Counted from the first letter of the stretch, positions 1 to 12,527 are shown. The stretch: DNA of 64,000 nt from Gigaspora margarita (GCA_009809945.1 WTPW01001067.1:1-64000), one strand, 5' to 3'. Made by a program: numbers and translations. Notes: generated by a model not told the origin, from the sequence alone.

Positions 1-210
1 TAGATACTTAGTTATATCAAAAAAAGGTAATATATTGATATTATAAATTATTTATGATAAGAGCAAAACTTGTATAGTAGCAAAATTTAGATGCTATTTA
101 AATAATAAAACAAGTTAATATATTTGTATAGTTAGACAAATCTTATACAATATATAAATATAGTTATAAAATTTTATAAATATAATTTATTTTTATTCAT
201 ATACATATGT

Positions 211-300
211 ATTATTTAGGTCCAGTTCCAGTAAGTATTGGAACTGGACTGGACCAGTCCAGTCCAGTAGTGGTCCACTGGACCAGTCCTGTTCAGGGGC
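211..300. repeat. hAT-like subterminal repeat cluster
   Basis: The stretch is built of CCAGT/ACTGG words, including an inverted pair CCAGTTCCA...TGGAACTGG, and the phrase GTGGTCCACTGGACCAGTCC closely resembles the 5' terminus of the hAT element at 28837. I infer the end of a related, probably degraded, hAT element. No second end or target duplication was found. Confidence 0.45.
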
Positions 301-377
301 CAAAACTGATCACAAGATATCCCAATTTGTCACAATACCCCTCTTCATCAGAATACCCTTTTCTTCCTTATATTTAG

Positions 378-535
378 TATTAGCAATTTTGTATTTAGCT
401 TAGGTTTTATAATATATATTTAGCATAAGCTTCATAGTATATATATTTACTTGGGTTTCATGATACATATTTAGCTTGGGTTTCAAAATACATATTTAAT
501 TTGGGTTTGCACTATATATTTTAATTTTAGGTTAT
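378..535. repeat. Degenerate ~34-bp tandem repeat
   Basis: Four to five imperfect copies of a unit like ATATATTTAGCTTGGGTTTCAT follow one another. No coding content. Confidence 0.6.
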
Positions 536-670
536 TGTATCTAAACTAGATACTGGACACAATAAGGTTTTGTTATTATTACTTTGTAATAATATAAATA
601 ATTTTCTATTTTCTATTAAACTATTATTATACTAAGCATATCATATTATATTAATTAGAGTTAATAAATT

Positions 671-994
671 TGTAACCGTGGTTACTGTAATTGCATCCCA
701 ATCAACCAATCGAATTCTAAGATCAGGTGTAACATTACACATTTGGGAAGAGCAAAACAAACATTCATTTTGTTAAAAATTGCTTCTAACTTAAAATTTC
801 ATATAGGAAACTACCTTTCGGATACTAACAAAAAAAATTCCTTGCTAAATTTTAAGATAGTATAGCCTTGCTCTAACTTCTAGCTTCACGCTAACCCTAA
901 CCTTAATTGCACTGGTTTATTCTTATAGAAAAGTTGTTTTGATAGTCACGTTACACCTGATCTTAGTTATGGGTTACAATAACCTACGGTTACA
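671..994. mobile_element. Foldback MITE, TGTAACCG ends
   Basis: The ends are inverted repeats (TGTAACCGTGGTTACTGTAA against TGTAACCGTAGGTTATTGTAA), with a second inverted block GATCAGGTGTAAC inside each arm. The interior holds a CTAACCCTAACC tract and a block, AACAAAAAAATTCCTTGC, that recurs at 21800. No target duplication could be fixed. Confidence 0.6.
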
Positions 995-2200
995 AAATGA
1001 TTAATCCTATTAATTATATTAATTCATATTAAATAAATATGTAAAGCTTTCAAATATTTAATTTTAAATAAATCTTCTTCATTTTTTATTATTAATTTCT
1101 TAATATGGAATATACAACTTTCTTGTTTATAAAATCTTTGATCAAATATTAAAATGTTTATTTGTCAAAGAAAAATATATTCTTTAATAGATTAAAAATA
1201 AATATGATTAATTTTTAACTGCACCAGATTTAGTATAATTTTTTAGACACAATTAACTCTGATTAGATTTGACAAAACTAATCAAAAAAATTAGCTTATT
1301 TGGATCCAAATTTTTTCAAAAAAAAACTTGTATAACAAAAAATTTTTTATTTATTAAAAAAATTACAATATTTAATCACTAATCCTAATTCTAACAACTA
1401 ATACTAAAAGCCTAAAAAATGCCTTGTAATAAACATTTCAAACTATATTAAACACAATATAATGAAGCCACTAACAATATTCAACTTTTATAGCCATGAC
1501 AATATATACCTATATACCCGATTCTAATAGTAACAAAGCTAAAATTAAATCACAACAATAAAAATTTTAAGTACAATAACACCAAAAGTAACAATAGCTG
1601 AACTTCACTAGAGAAGCCATGAAATAATAAAAACCTAAATTTCTACTAATAAAAAATCAAAAAATAATTCCAACAACCATAATAACTCAAGCAACAATAG
1701 TATGGTTATACTATCTAGTATTTTAGCAAGACTAATATTAAAAAAAATATTTAGTAAGTTAGAAAAAAAAACAACTTATTATATGTCTTACAAGATTTTT
1801 ATTTAAATCTCCACTACTTAGTATTCTAGCAAAACCAATCTATAAAAGAAAAGAGATTCAACTCAAGCCAATAAAAAAAAAAAGAACAAAGAAAAAAAGC
1901 TACTTATCTTATATAAAGTTTGGTTCTATCAAAAAAATTCCTGCTTAGATATTATTAAACTACTCGAGCAAACTCTAATCTTATAGATTCCAGCTATAAT
2001 CTCTACTACCTGGCATACTAACAAAATAAAACTTACAGAAAATTCAAGCTAAAGATATAAAATAAATAAATAAAAAAAAAACAGAAAAAAATTACTTATC
2101 TTACAGATCCTGGTCTAGTAAATAAAAGATTAAAGTAATCTAAACTAATTTAGATTTAGATCCAGAGGATAATCCATAAATAAATAATTAAATAAATGAA
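995..2200. other. AT-rich intergenic DNA, old repeats
   Basis: No gene. From about 1680 there are degenerate tandem blocks around the words TACTTATCTTATAGAT and CTACTTAGTATTCTAGCA, which look like an old tandem repeat of 150-200 bp. Confidence 0.5.
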
Positions 2201-2708
2201 CTCTCAAAAGTAGAAACCAGACAATTTGGCTAATTATGGGTTTTGAGAAAATTAGCAAAGGCCATGTTATTAATCACCTGATTATTTTTTATCAGAGGCC
2301 TACTCCCCTCCCTCTTCTTTAATATATATATAGTCAGATTCTTATATATAATTTCAACTTTTTTTACCCCCTCCCCCCCCTAAAAAATCACCTGATTTTT
2401 ATCACTCCCCAAAAACTATTTTGTTATACAAAATTAAAACAATCTAAAAATAATTTATTTAAAATTAACAAATCTGTTTAAACAAAATTATTAGATCTGT
2501 AAATCTGTATAATACTTGTATTACTAACAATAAATCTTAGTAAATATATTTTTTAGATTATAGCATTAAAAGCTTGTATTGCAAAAATTTATTAAGTAAT
2601 TAGGTTTTTATTATTAAATAAAAAAAATTGGGCCTTAAATTTTATACCTGATTAATCAAACATGTTAATTTTCAAAAAATTGTCAAATTGTCTGGTTTTT
2701 ACTTTTGA
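2201..2708. mobile_element. MITE with CTCAAAAGTA ends, carrying a nested element
   Basis: Inverted ends CTCAAAAGTAGAAACCAGAC and CTCAAAAGTAAAAACCAGAC, about 28 bp long, enclose roughly 500 bp. A second element (2259-2410) lies inside. The exact outer boundary and target duplication are unclear. Confidence 0.6.
2259..2410. mobile_element. Short MITE, related to 9644-9794
   Basis: In reverse orientation this 152-bp segment matches the element at 9644-9794: GGGGAGTGA-type end, AATCAGGTGATT, a GGGGGAGGG tract and ATTAATAACATGGCC at the other end. The flanks are CAA and AAA, so no clean TTA duplication survives. Confidence 0.55.
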
Positions 2709-2840
2709 GGACCCAAATAATTTAAAAAATAAAAAAAAAAAAGTAAAAAAAAAATAAAAAAAATAAAATAAAAACAATAAAAAAAAAATAAACAAAAAAA
2801 ATAAAATAAAATAAAATAAATAAATAAACAAAAAAAAAAA
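2709..2840. repeat. A-rich low-complexity tract
   Basis: Runs of AAATAAAATAAAA. It follows the MITE at 2201 and could be an old poly(A)-like expansion. Confidence 0.7.
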
Positions 2841-2873
2841 GAATTTGTTATTTGTTATATCGTATAATATATA

Positions 2874-3121
2874 TGGGATGAGTCAATAGAAATTAAGCAA
2901 ATTTTTTTTAGTACATTTTTTTAAAAGTTTAAATCAAGATAATTTAACAAATATTTGATCAAATTTGATAAAATTATTTTAAATTAATTCTATAGATTTA
3001 TAAAATTAATTTAAAAAGATTTTTATCAAATTTGATTAAATATTTGTTAAGTTATTTCTGTTCAAAGGTTCAAAAAAATTTTATTATAAAAAATTTGCTT
3101 GATTTCTATTAACTTACCCCA
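2874..3121. mobile_element. TA-flanked foldback MITE
   Basis: Ends TGGGATGAGTCAATAGAAAT and TGGGGTAAGTTAATAGAAAT are inverted and continue as long arms towards a centre near 2995. TA dinucleotides flank both ends, consistent with Tc1/mariner-type insertion. No coding capacity. Confidence 0.6.
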
Positions 3122-3144
3122 TATATACAGATCATTGTTTATAT

Positions 3145-3793
3145 TATTTGATGGGTCTGTATTATTTCACTAACAATCACTTCACTAATATAATATTTTA
3201 CTAACAAATATTTATTGACAAGTTCATTTTACTGATAATTTGTTTCGCTAAAGCTTATTTCACTAACAAGTTTTTTTAAAAAGTATACTAACTTTAATTC
3301 TAATTTTACTCTAATCCTACTCTGACTCTAATAACAATGACCAAAATTAGAGTTAGGACTTTACTATGTTTTTAGATCTAGATTTATTTTATATCTGAAT
3401 TCATCCAGATATAATTACTATGTTTTACTATAAATTTTTAACAAAATATTAACCAGATATATTTATATCCAGATTGAAGTCTTAACTCTAACCAGAATTA
3501 CTTTGTTGGTAAAATGAATTTTAGTGAATTAAACTGCCAATAAAATAAACTTGTTAGTGAATAATTATTAGTGAAATAGGATCCAAAATATACATAGATA
3601 GATCAGGTATGAGTTTGCTTATTTTTCGGGTTTTTGTGCAGATCTTTTCTATTTATAGTAATTTTTTACTTATTTTTGAGATTTTTTTGCAGATCTTTCT
3701 TTTTTTAGTAATTTTATAATTAACCTGACCTATCTATATATATTTTAGGATCCTGGTAAAATGTTATGTTGGTAAAGTGATTGTTAGCGAAAT
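3145..3793. mobile_element. Palindromic element with TTTCACTAACAA repeats, nested inserts
   Basis: Ends GGGTCTGTATTATTTCACT and, inverted, GGTAGCAATTATTTCGCT match the cleaner copy at 50701-51020. Many short TTTCACTRACAA words fill the arms. Two further inverted segments are lodged inside: about 3340-3500 and 3590-3752, the latter bounded by GGATCC and AGATAGATCAGGT repeats. Confidence 0.55.
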
Positions 3794-4277
3794 AATTGCT
3801 ACCTATATTTGACTTCAAACTTTTTAGGAATTCTAAAAATCATCTGATATGTTTTAATTATAGTTTTTTTTTATTTTATAACTGAGACCTTGCCCTTATT
3901 CATTTATTTAGTTTAAATTATTACATGCAAAAGAAAACAATATATTACAACTATATGAAAAAAAAATTGGACTTCATGACGGCCTTCTACCAATCAATCT
4001 TTATTCAAGGCCCAGAATTAGTTGAACAAGGTTACTTTTATAATAACTTGTCAGACTTCAAAAATAAAATTTGTTAATATCATTAACCTTGTCTAGCTAG
4101 ACTAGTCCAGGTTCTAGTATATTAAATGAAAAGCAGTCATATAGACCAGGCTGCTTGAGATAAAAGCTTATAGAATCTTTATTTAGTAGTGTTCCTGTAA
4201 ATCTTGTATGTCATTTCATGTTACTTGTTGCCAAGCTACTCATAACGATTGTATCCTATGAACCAACAACACCCAGG

Positions 4278-4573
4278 AGGACCCTGGACATCTCTCATAT
4301 AGATCATAACTGGATTTGACCAATTTTGATCTAATTTGTTAAAAATAGCAAAATTTATTTACTTTAATAACTTCTAATCTAGTAATCAGAATTGAATAAA
4401 CTTTTTTTTGTTAGATGCACTTCACTAAGAGCTTCATTTTAAAAAAAAGTTCATTCAAATTGGACTAATAGATGCCAAGATACTTGCCAAAACCTGTTTT
4501 TTGCTTCTCAAATTTTAGGTATTTTTGCTAAAAAATTTCAAGCATGATCTCTATACTAGATGTCCAGGGTTCT
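4278..4573. mobile_element. 296-bp hAT-type MITE, copy 1
   Basis: Inverted ends AGGACCCTGGACATCT and AGAACCCTGGACATCT. Flanking 8-bp duplications CACCCAGG (4270-4277) and TACCCAGG (4574-4581) differ by one C/T. The same family occurs at 12601 and 27773. Confidence 0.85.
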
Positions 4574-4669
4574 TACCCAGGGATATCACTTGTAGCCAAA
4601 GTAAAGATAGTAGTTCTTCCTATATAAGTCCAAATTCTATCAGAAAGCCGCTAAGTACTTTTTAGATTT

Positions 4670-4809
4670 CAGTGAGTGATAAATACTAAACTTGTCAGCA
4701 GGTAGTCTATAAATCTTATTTCTAAATAACAAGTACTAGTTTGGTAAATGACAAACTTTAAGGCTATTAGCAGACACTCAGATAACGGTATTCCTAAATA
4801 ATAGCTGCC
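4670..4809. repeat. Two tandem hairpin units
   Basis: Unit 1 (4670-4737) carries CTTGT (4691-4695) opposite ACAAG (4729-4733). Unit 2 (4743-4809) is alignable to it but carries GCTATT (4763-4768) opposite AATAGC (4800-4805). The stem is kept while both strands change. See 44361-44512 for the better preserved copies. Confidence 0.55.
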
Positions 4810-5239
4810 AGGTTGCATGTATATTGGGTTTTTCACTATTTCTTTTCAACTTTACTTTTGAAGTATTAGTGTATTTGTTGGTACAGGTGATCGGTGAATA
4901 GAGTTACAGAAGATCCTTTTAAAAATTACAATTTTTTTAATAAATTAATATATAAAAATAATTTAATTTTAAAGTTTTTACTTATAAGCACAGTTTTTCT
5001 TCTATATATATAATCACAAACTCTATATAATCACACAATTTTGTACAGTTATTTTTTTTCATATCAAAAATAACTTTATATAATTACTTCAATAGTATAA
5101 TCACTATTATATATTTTAAATATTTATTAAACTAATTTATTAAAAAAAATACTTCTATATAATTACAATTTTTTTTTATTGACTATAAATACATAATTGT
5201 GATTGGTTAATTACCAATTATAATTTTATAGAATTTTAC

Positions 5240-5905
5240 AAAATTTTATGATTTACAAAATTTACTAATAAATTCTAACTTCATATACTAAGTAAACTTG
5301 TTTAGTATCTAAAAATAGATTAAATTAGCAATATTGTTTTTTATTTTACTTGAAATTTGAAGAAAAAATGCATAATTGCCAATTTAATGTATTTTTAGAT
5401 ACTGAACAAATTTACTTATTGCATTAAGTTAGAATTAATTAGTAAACATTGGTGATTCATAAGATTTTATAAAATTTTATTAATAAAATTCTATAAAATC
5501 TTATGACAACAAAATTCTACCAATGAATTCTAATTTATTTTACTAAATAAACTTGTTTAGCACCTAAAATACATTAAATTGACAAAGTTGTTTTTATTTT
5601 ATTTGAAATTTGAAGGAAAAATACATAATTTTGGATTTTGGCAAATTTAATGTATTTTTAGGTACTGAACAAATTTACTTATTGTATTAAGTTAGAATTA
5701 ATTAGTAAACATTGGTGATTTATAAGATTTTATAAAATTTTATTAATAAAATTCTATAAAATCTTATGACAACAAAATTTTATCAATAAATTTTAATTTA
5801 TTTCACTAAGTAAACTTGTTCAGCACCTAAAAATCTATTAAATTGACAAAGTTGTTTTTATTTTATTTGAAATTTGAAGGAAAAATGCATAATTTTTGAT
5901 TTTTG
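5240..5905. repeat. ~260-bp tandem repeat, about 2.6 copies
   Basis: The phrase TTGAAATTTGAAG recurs near 5351, 5603 and 5868, and GGTGATTYATAAGATTTTAT at 5451 and 5713. Each unit contains a palindrome centred on TATTAATA. Confidence 0.8.
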
Positions 5906-6130
5906 ATCAAAAAAGTCAAATCAGCTTCGTATAATATACACCTGTATGACTCTTTTTGAAAAATACATAGGCTTATTATTTATGATAATGTTTTTCACTA
6001 TACAAATTATATTATACAAGCTCCAAGCTTTTATTTTATATAAAAAGTATATCATAACACATCTCTACATTGGTCAAAATCAGATTGAATAATAGCAATT
6101 TTCTAACACAAATCACAAGATCTTCTTTTA

Positions 6131-6403
6131 AGTACCGTAAACTGCCATTTACAAAACCCTCTCAGATATCAAACTCTCTATATACTAGACCCAGATGTAA
6201 ATCTCAAAATCTACAATAACCAAATATGGTTTTTTTAAATATCTAGACTGCCCATTATGAATGAAAAATATGCATACTATTTAAAATTTTTCTTCTAATG
6301 GTACAAACTCTCCACTATGTACTAGACCCGGGGTTTAATATTGGGTTTTAATATTGGTAGAGTGTAAGAGATCCAGGTCTTTTATATGGCAGTTTATAGT
6401 ACT
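6131..6403. mobile_element. TTA-flanked MITE, AGTACCGTAAACTGCC ends
   Basis: Inverted ends AGTACCGTAAACTGCCAT and AGTACTATAAACTGCCAT, flanked by TTA at 6128-6130 and 6404-6406. A 3-bp TTA duplication is typical of PIF/Harbinger-type insertion (inference). No coding sequence. Confidence 0.7.
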
Positions 6404-6406
6404 TTA

Positions 6407-7181
6407 GTTTTGACTTAGCTTTGTTTTGCTAGAAATAAAAAATAAAGCATTTTTCAAACTTTATTATTAGTACAAAGATGCTTTACTTATAAGTTTTGAA
6501 TGATTACTTAGAAGTATTCACTAATAAGACAGAATAAGTAATTTAAATTTGAATTGGTTTATACTTTCATCTCTTTATTGTGCCAAAACAAGTTTTTTTA
6601 TTGTTTATAGACTCATATAATCAAAAGATCGAGGTTCTAGACAACAAACGTATTTTCATAAAGTAGAATTTTGCAATTACTAATTCCCACTATTACAATT
6701 CAGGAGATTGCTTAATCCATGCAGCAGAGTTTTCACAACTTATGTTTAAGTAAGTACTAATTTTTATATCGCAAAAAAACTCAATTATTTGTATATCAAA
6801 CTTTAAGGTTTTAAGGAAGCTCATAACTAAGATAATTAGCTTTGCTATTATTCAGGTTTAAGTTGTTCAGGTGTGCTTTACAGTAACCTTTGAGATTTTT
6901 ACATTTAGGTAGATAGCTTTATTAAGTTTTGGGTTCTTTGCAATTTGAATGCAATGCTTTACCAGAAAATTAAAAAGACAGTAATAGTTACTACTAGGGT
7001 TCTGCAAGTATTGGGTATGTTTTCTTACAATTCAGATTATTCAAAAGCAGCTCTCAGCTTTTCATGATAACTGTGTTATAATTGAGTAAATATGTGCTTA
7101 TTGTTTTATTATTTTGTTTTATTTTATTCAACATTGTTTGTTACGAGTATATTTATTCATTTGGTGGTATCAATTATTTAT
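6407..7181. other. AT-rich DNA without recognised features
   Basis: I see no gene, RNA or repeat structure. Short open frames here have biased, low-complexity composition and no family signature. Confidence 0.5.
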
Positions 7182-7183
7182 TA

Positions 7184-7380
7184 TAGTCGATCTCTCATAA
7201 GATCACCTCCTCTACAATCATATTATATAAAAACCTCCCTCTATATCACATTTTTGTTAAAGTTAATTTACTATTAAACATATAAAAAAATACCTCTATA
7301 ACAGTACAGTTACTTTAATAAGCACATTTTAAAAAAAGTTCTTAAGTCAAAAAATATGTGATCTTATAGGAGGTCGACTG
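7184..7380. mobile_element. TA-flanked MITE, CAGTCGACCTC ends
   Basis: Inverted ends TAGTCGATCTCTCATAAGAT and CAGTCGACCTCCTATAAGAT, flanked by TA on both sides (7182-7183, 7381-7382). This fits Tc1/mariner-type insertion. 197 bp, no coding capacity. Confidence 0.75.
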
Positions 7381-7879
7381 TATATAAATTTAATTCTTTA
7401 TTCTATTTAGGGCAATATTTTATAATAAAACAAAAGTGTATCAAAATTAATTCAGGCCTGGGTTGCTATAGGCTGTATATGAAGGGCCATGTGGAGTTTG
7501 ATATAAGATGTGAAACTCATTCGAGACTAAGTATTGATTTTTATTTGTCATATCACTTTTGTCTTTATTGCTTTGCTTGTTTACTAATATTCTTTAATTT
7601 AGAGCATTGTTGAAGACAATGAATAGTTATTAGCTAAAGCATCTTCTGATTTTTATAATGTAACTTGGTATAGGCGAAATATTATAGTAAGAAGACATGA
7701 TAAGTTATAAATCGGTTTGCTATTTTTAGTACAAGGTATATATATCTTTGATGCTAAATTCTTTAAATAGATAATTACATAGTGATAAAAGGATGATAAA
7801 TATAAATTTATAAGATCAAAAAATATAGTTACTGGCATAATTGACAATAGTTGAGTAAAAACATCGGGAAAGTAAATTA

Positions 7880-8609
7880 GGTGCAGATCTGTACAAATCT
7901 GCGACCCTGGAAAATTTTAACTAATTTTGCAATAACTTGTGCTCCAGTGGCTCAAATTTAACGTTTTTGGTATCATTCAATTCGTCTTGATAAGCCAGAT
8001 CAAATAGTACTGAAATCGTTGAATTCCAATTACTAGAAAACAAAAAAATCCCATTTATGTAGCTTTTATAAACATTGAATAATCTTGCCAACTAGTAGTC
8101 CAAATTTAATGATTTTGGTACCATTCGATTCCTCTCGATGAGATGGTTCGAACAGTACCAAAAACGTTAAAACTGGATCACTGGTTAACAAGTTATTCGC
8201 AAAAAATAATTTGTAGCGCAGTTCTGACAGAAATTAAATTTTCTTTTTTTAAATTTCTGTGCAAAACTGCGCCACAAATCATTTTTTACAAATAGCTTGT
8301 TAACTAGTGATCCCATTTTAATGTTTTTGGTACCGTTCAAACCGTCTCATCGAGAGGAATCAATTGGTACCAAAATTATTAAATTTGGACTACTAGTTGA
8401 CAAGATCATTCGATGTTTATAAAAGCTACAAAAATAGGATTTTTCCTGTGTTCTAGTGATTGGAATTTAATAATGTTAGTACCATTCGATCTGGCTCATT
8501 GAGACGAATCGAATGGTACTAAAATCGTTAAATTTGGACTACTGGATCACAAGTTATTGCAAAATTTGTTAAAATTTTCCAGGGTCACAGATTTGTGCAG
8601 ATCTGTGCC
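7880..8609. mobile_element. 730-bp TTA-flanked palindromic element
   Basis: Long inverted arms start GGTGCAGATCTGTACAAATC and GGCACAGATCTGCACAAATC and continue nearly to the centre. TTA flanks both ends (7877-7879, 8610-8612). The arms carry repeated blocks of the form CCAGTNGTCCAAATTTAAC and ACCATTCGATTCGTCTC, the block shared with 28338, 34819 and 38905. The whole element could fold into one long hairpin. Confidence 0.8.
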
Positions 8610-8612
8610 TTA

Positions 8613-9640
8613 TTTATTTTTCTGATGAATAGTGTACATATATAGGCTCTATGAGCATACAATGATACTATGCAATATTGATGTAATATTTAATATATTT
8701 TTAATTAATAAATAATAATTTAAAAATATTAAAAATTTTAGTTAATAAATAATAATTTAAAAATATTAATTAATAAATAATAATTAAATACAAATTATTT
8801 TATTTTATTATAATTATAATATTTATAATACATTGTTTAAAATTATATTTAATTTAAAAAATCAGGTAAGTTAATGCTATCCCTTAATCAATTTGAATTA
8901 ATATATATACAATCTATAAAGTTTTTTTAAAATTATATACTTGAACTTGTAATTTAAGACCAAGCAAAAACACTAAACTACTTTTACTATCTCACAAATG
9001 TGAAAAACTGAGATTATTAAAGTTATTTTCACAAATATCTTGCTATTGTGAAAATTCAATACTTAGATAAAAACTACCTTCTGATGAACTGAAATGCAAA
9101 CACAACTGTTGTGAAAAACTTAAAAATGATCTAAATTGTTAAAAAAAAATACAAATAACTTAGTAAATCTCTAATATTCAGTTGTTCTATTTCATCTAAG
9201 ATGTAAATCTATTAAGTTCCAAATCTGATATCATAAAACAAATTCTGAAAAAAATAATATCAGTAACACAACCAAGAAAGAACCCAAGAGATAGAATTAG
9301 GAAGAAATTTTCTACTTATTTCAAAAAGCCCTTCGTTCAAGAATTAAAGCCGCACTTTTTAATATATTTAAAAATCTGGTCATATCTATATCCAAGATTT
9401 CAAATAAAACTCTAGGAAAGAGAAAGAAAATTTTTATAAAGACAAAAAGTAAATGAAAAATAAACCAGAATCAAAAAAAAAGAAGTTTGCTTATCACAAG
9501 ATCCATATATTCAGAAATTAAAAATTGGAACTCAATATATAAATCCTAAAATCTTAAAGAGAAATAACTTGATTAGAATAAATCTAATAAAAATAAAATC
9601 TAGAGCATACTTCTCTTATCTAAAAACTCAGCTGAAGTAG
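8613..9640. other. AT-rich intergenic DNA
   Basis: Contains three tandem copies of TAATAAATAATAATTTAAAAATATT at about 8704-8787. Otherwise I see nothing in it. Confidence 0.5.
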
Positions 9641-9643
9641 TTA

Positions 9644-9794
9644 GGGGAGTGACAAAAATCAGATGATTTTTTAGGGGGAGAGGGAGTAAAAAAAGTTGAA
9701 ATTCTATATAAGAATCTAACTATATACATATTAAAAAAGAGGGAGAGGGGTAGATCTCTAATAAAAAATAATCAGATGATTAATGACACAGCTC
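9644..9794. mobile_element. 151-bp TTA-flanked MITE
   Basis: Ends GGGGAGTGAC and GAGCTGTGTC, with AATCAGATGAT in both arms and flanking TTA (9641-9643, 9795-9797). It is inserted in a locally duplicated segment: ACTTCTCTTATCTAAAAACT before and ATTTCTCTTATCTGAAAACT after. Related to 2259-2410. Confidence 0.65.
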
Positions 9795-9797
9795 TTA

Positions 9798-10610
9798 TTA
9801 AAAGGGCCTCGAACATATTTCTCTTATCTGAAAACTTAGCTAAAGTAGTTATTGAAAGGCCTCTAATAATAATTTTAAGTCTTGTATTGCCCGATTCTTC
9901 GCCTGGAAAAAAAAGCAAAAGAATAAACAAATAAGCAAATCAAATAAATAGTAAATGAAATAAATACCTACTGAAATACTTGAAAGATCAAAATAATATT
10001 GCTGGCTATTGAGTGAAGACTAAGCGAAGCTAAAAAATTAAAAATGAATTGAATTAATAAACGATCTAACAATTATAAAAAAATGAAAAGTGAAAAATAA
10101 TAAATAAATAAGCTAGTACTTAACAGACTAGTTTCTAGTTTTCATTTCTCCAGTACCAATTTCGCATTTCAAAGTCCTAGATCTAAATACTCATACAATA
10201 CACCTATATTGAACAATACTATATTTGATATTACAAGAGATAGGACACTTTAACTTTAATTCAAAGATTTGGTCCTGAGTGTGTGCATTTAGAAAGGTTT
10301 CACTGTACTTTTTTGTTATCCTATTTGAAGTCAGTATGTGATATTGGTACATTTACCACTAGTACTAATGCCATTGCTTTCATTGTTATTCTTACCAATA
10401 TCATTTCTACCTTCAGTTTGTCTGTATTTTTGCATTTTTGTTTTTTTTATTGGTTTTGGCTTTGAAGCCTATACACCTAGTTTATACTCATTATATACCA
10501 GAAAGTAAGTTATTAGCAACTATTCATAATTAACTAGCATGTTGGCAATAATTTTGACGATTGGTAGTTTAATAGTTATAGTCAAGACTTTAATTTATTA
10601 GGCTAAATAT
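9798..10610. other. AT-rich DNA, no gene recognised
   Basis: An open frame of 60 codons at 10283-10465 has no recognisable motif and I do not call it. A sequence resembling one arm of 10613-10890 lies near 10240. Confidence 0.4.
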
Positions 10611-10612
10611 AC

Positions 10613-10890
10613 TTTTTTTTTGTAATTTAAAGATCTTTATCAGAAGTTAAAACACCCTAGCTTCGCGTATGATCTAACCAAATGCGAGTAAGTTCACTTA
10701 GCAGTTAAGGCACTCAAAATAGAATGTTAGCATATTTGAAATGGGCTTGTTGTTAGTTGATCATTGGTAAACAACTGTATTGAAAAAAATAATAGCCATT
10801 AGGCATATTACATTGCTATAAGTTGTTATATCACAGGGGTTAAAGTATTTTAACTTCAATTAAAGATCTTCTTTGAACTACAAAAGATTC
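10613..10890. mobile_element. Probable MITE, GTARTTYAAAGA ends
   Basis: GTAATTTAAAGATCTTTATC followed by AGAAGTTAAAACACC on the left is matched in reverse complement by GTAGTTCAAAGAAGATCTTT and GAAGTTAAAATACTT on the right. Termini are approximate and no duplication was defined. Confidence 0.45.
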
Positions 10891-11049
10891 GAGAATAAGG
10901 TTTTTTTGGTTTAATAAATAAGGTTCTCAGGTATAGTTTTAATTTAAAAAAATTGGCAAAACAATATGCAAATTATATGTTACTATAATGGTATGTTTTA
11001 TAAACATAGATTTTTCATATAAAATTGAAATGATCAACATGTTAATTTA

Positions 11050-11205
11050 GGGCGCTGACATTTATTACCTAATATTTATTTACTATAGGGGCTTACCCCC
11101 ACTCCCAGATAAGATCTATAAATAGAATTTTAGCCAATCAAATTTAACTAAGATTTTTCTTGACCCCCCACCCCCTAAAATATTACCTAATAAATATCAG
11201 TGCCC
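11050..11205. mobile_element. 156-bp PIF-like MITE, copy 1
   Basis: Ends GGGCGCTGACATTTATTACC and GGGCACTGATATTTATTAGG, flanked by TTA (11047-11049, 11206-11208). Sister copy at 16963-17123 with the same ends and a TAA duplication. C-rich tracts CCCCCCACCCCC lie inside. Confidence 0.85.
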
Positions 11206-11208
11206 TTA

Positions 11209-11972
11209 TTAGTACACAACATTTTGAACCCTGTAAAAAGACATGTCCCAGATCTAATAGCTACTTTTTATATATTTCATACTTTTGTTTTTGCTATTTT
11301 GATTGTTTGAACTAATTTGAATTATATATTGGGTAATTATATAAAGTACCAGGCTTTAGATAATCTCTAAAAATAATAATAATTTTTTACTATTATAATA
11401 CAAAGCTTATAATACAAGTTAAATTTTTTATTATATAACTAGTAATAATTTTTTAACTATAGTAAGTTGTAAACCTTTTTTATATAATTCAAGTTATTAT
11501 ATATAAAAGAATTTAATAATTTTAAGTTAAAATCTTTTTAAATAGTACTACAAAAGGATCCAAACAATATATATAGAGATTGTATTAAAATTTTGGTTAA
11601 AAAGTTACTTTTTTACAAAAATATTATATATAAAAAGCAGATAATTGGTCAAAAGATTATATTTAAAACTAGATAAAACTTTATGTTATATTATTCAAAG
11701 TAGATAAAATTGATAAGTTTTATAAAGATTAAATTTAAATTTTGGATAACAAAATAAAAATAAAAATTTTTAAAAAAAGTTTTTTTTTAAAAAAAATTAT
11801 ATAAAAATTATAAAAATTTTTTTGAAAAAAAATTTTAAGTTTTTTTAAAAAAAATGTTTTTTGAAATAAAAAAATAATGTTATATTTGTTAATTGGATAA
11901 AATTAATTAATTTGTGATCCATATGCTAAATAGTAAAAATATATAGTAATATTTGAAAAATTAATTATTGTT
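11209..11972. other. AT-rich DNA, no features
   Basis: Long A- and T-rich stretches with AAAAATTTTTT palindromes around 11760-11860. No gene seen. Confidence 0.5.
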
Positions 11973-11974
11973 TA

Positions 11975-12507
11975 CCGTATATTCCTGAAAATAAGCTACT
12001 TTTTTGGGCCAAAAATTACACAAAAAAATAGGGGTACCATATCCTATCATGAATAAGCACCCCCTTTTTTGAAATTTCAAACTCAATGTTCTTGATAACT
12101 ATCTTATCAAACTTAATAAAAATTTTTTTATTTAAATTTTATAGATCTATAAAATTTAAATAAAAAAAATTTTATTAAGTTTGATAAGATAGTTATCAAG
12201 AACGTTGAGTTTGAAATTTCAAAAAAAGGGGTGCTTATTCATAATAGGATACGGTAGCTTATTTTTAGCATATAGACATTTTTGTAAAAATTGAAAAACG
12301 TACTAATAAAAAGTTGTCCAAATAATAACAAATTTTTATTATAAGTGTATTTTAATGTGCTGAACAACTTTACTTAATCGAACTTTTGAAGTTTACTTAG
12401 TATAAAAAAGTTTTATTGTAGCAACTGCTAACGCGTTTTTTGAGATTTTTGAAAAAAAACAAGAGGGTAGCTTATTTTCGGAGTAGCTTATTTTTAGGAA
12501 TATACGG
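11975..12507. mobile_element. 533-bp TA-flanked foldback element
   Basis: Ends CCGTATATTCCTGAAAATAA and CCGTATATTCCTAAAAATAA, with the word AAAATAAGCTAC repeated near both, flanked by TA (11973-11974, 12508-12509). The interior holds a near-perfect palindrome at about 12038-12260 centred on TATAGATCTATA. Tc1/mariner-type insertion is inferred from the TA. Confidence 0.8.
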
Positions 12508-12527
12508 TATTCAAATTTCTAGAATTT

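Larger units (their letters stand above)
4000..4920 (-). mobile_element. Degraded retro-like repeat, kin of 43555-44640
   Basis: Read on the minus strand it begins with GATCACCTGTACCAACAAATA, the same start as the repeat ending at 44640 and close to the LINE start near 56583. Two tandem hairpin units follow at 4670-4809. It is split by a 296-bp MITE (4278-4573). I see no reading frame. The left boundary is approximate. Confidence 0.5.

Noticed and set aside
7092-7277. 61-codon open frame
   Set aside because: Hydrophobic, AT-driven composition and it overlaps the MITE at 7184. No family signature or splice context.
10283-10465. 60-codon open frame with Phe-rich tail
   Set aside because: No motif, no neighbouring exons; length is expected by chance on T-rich DNA.
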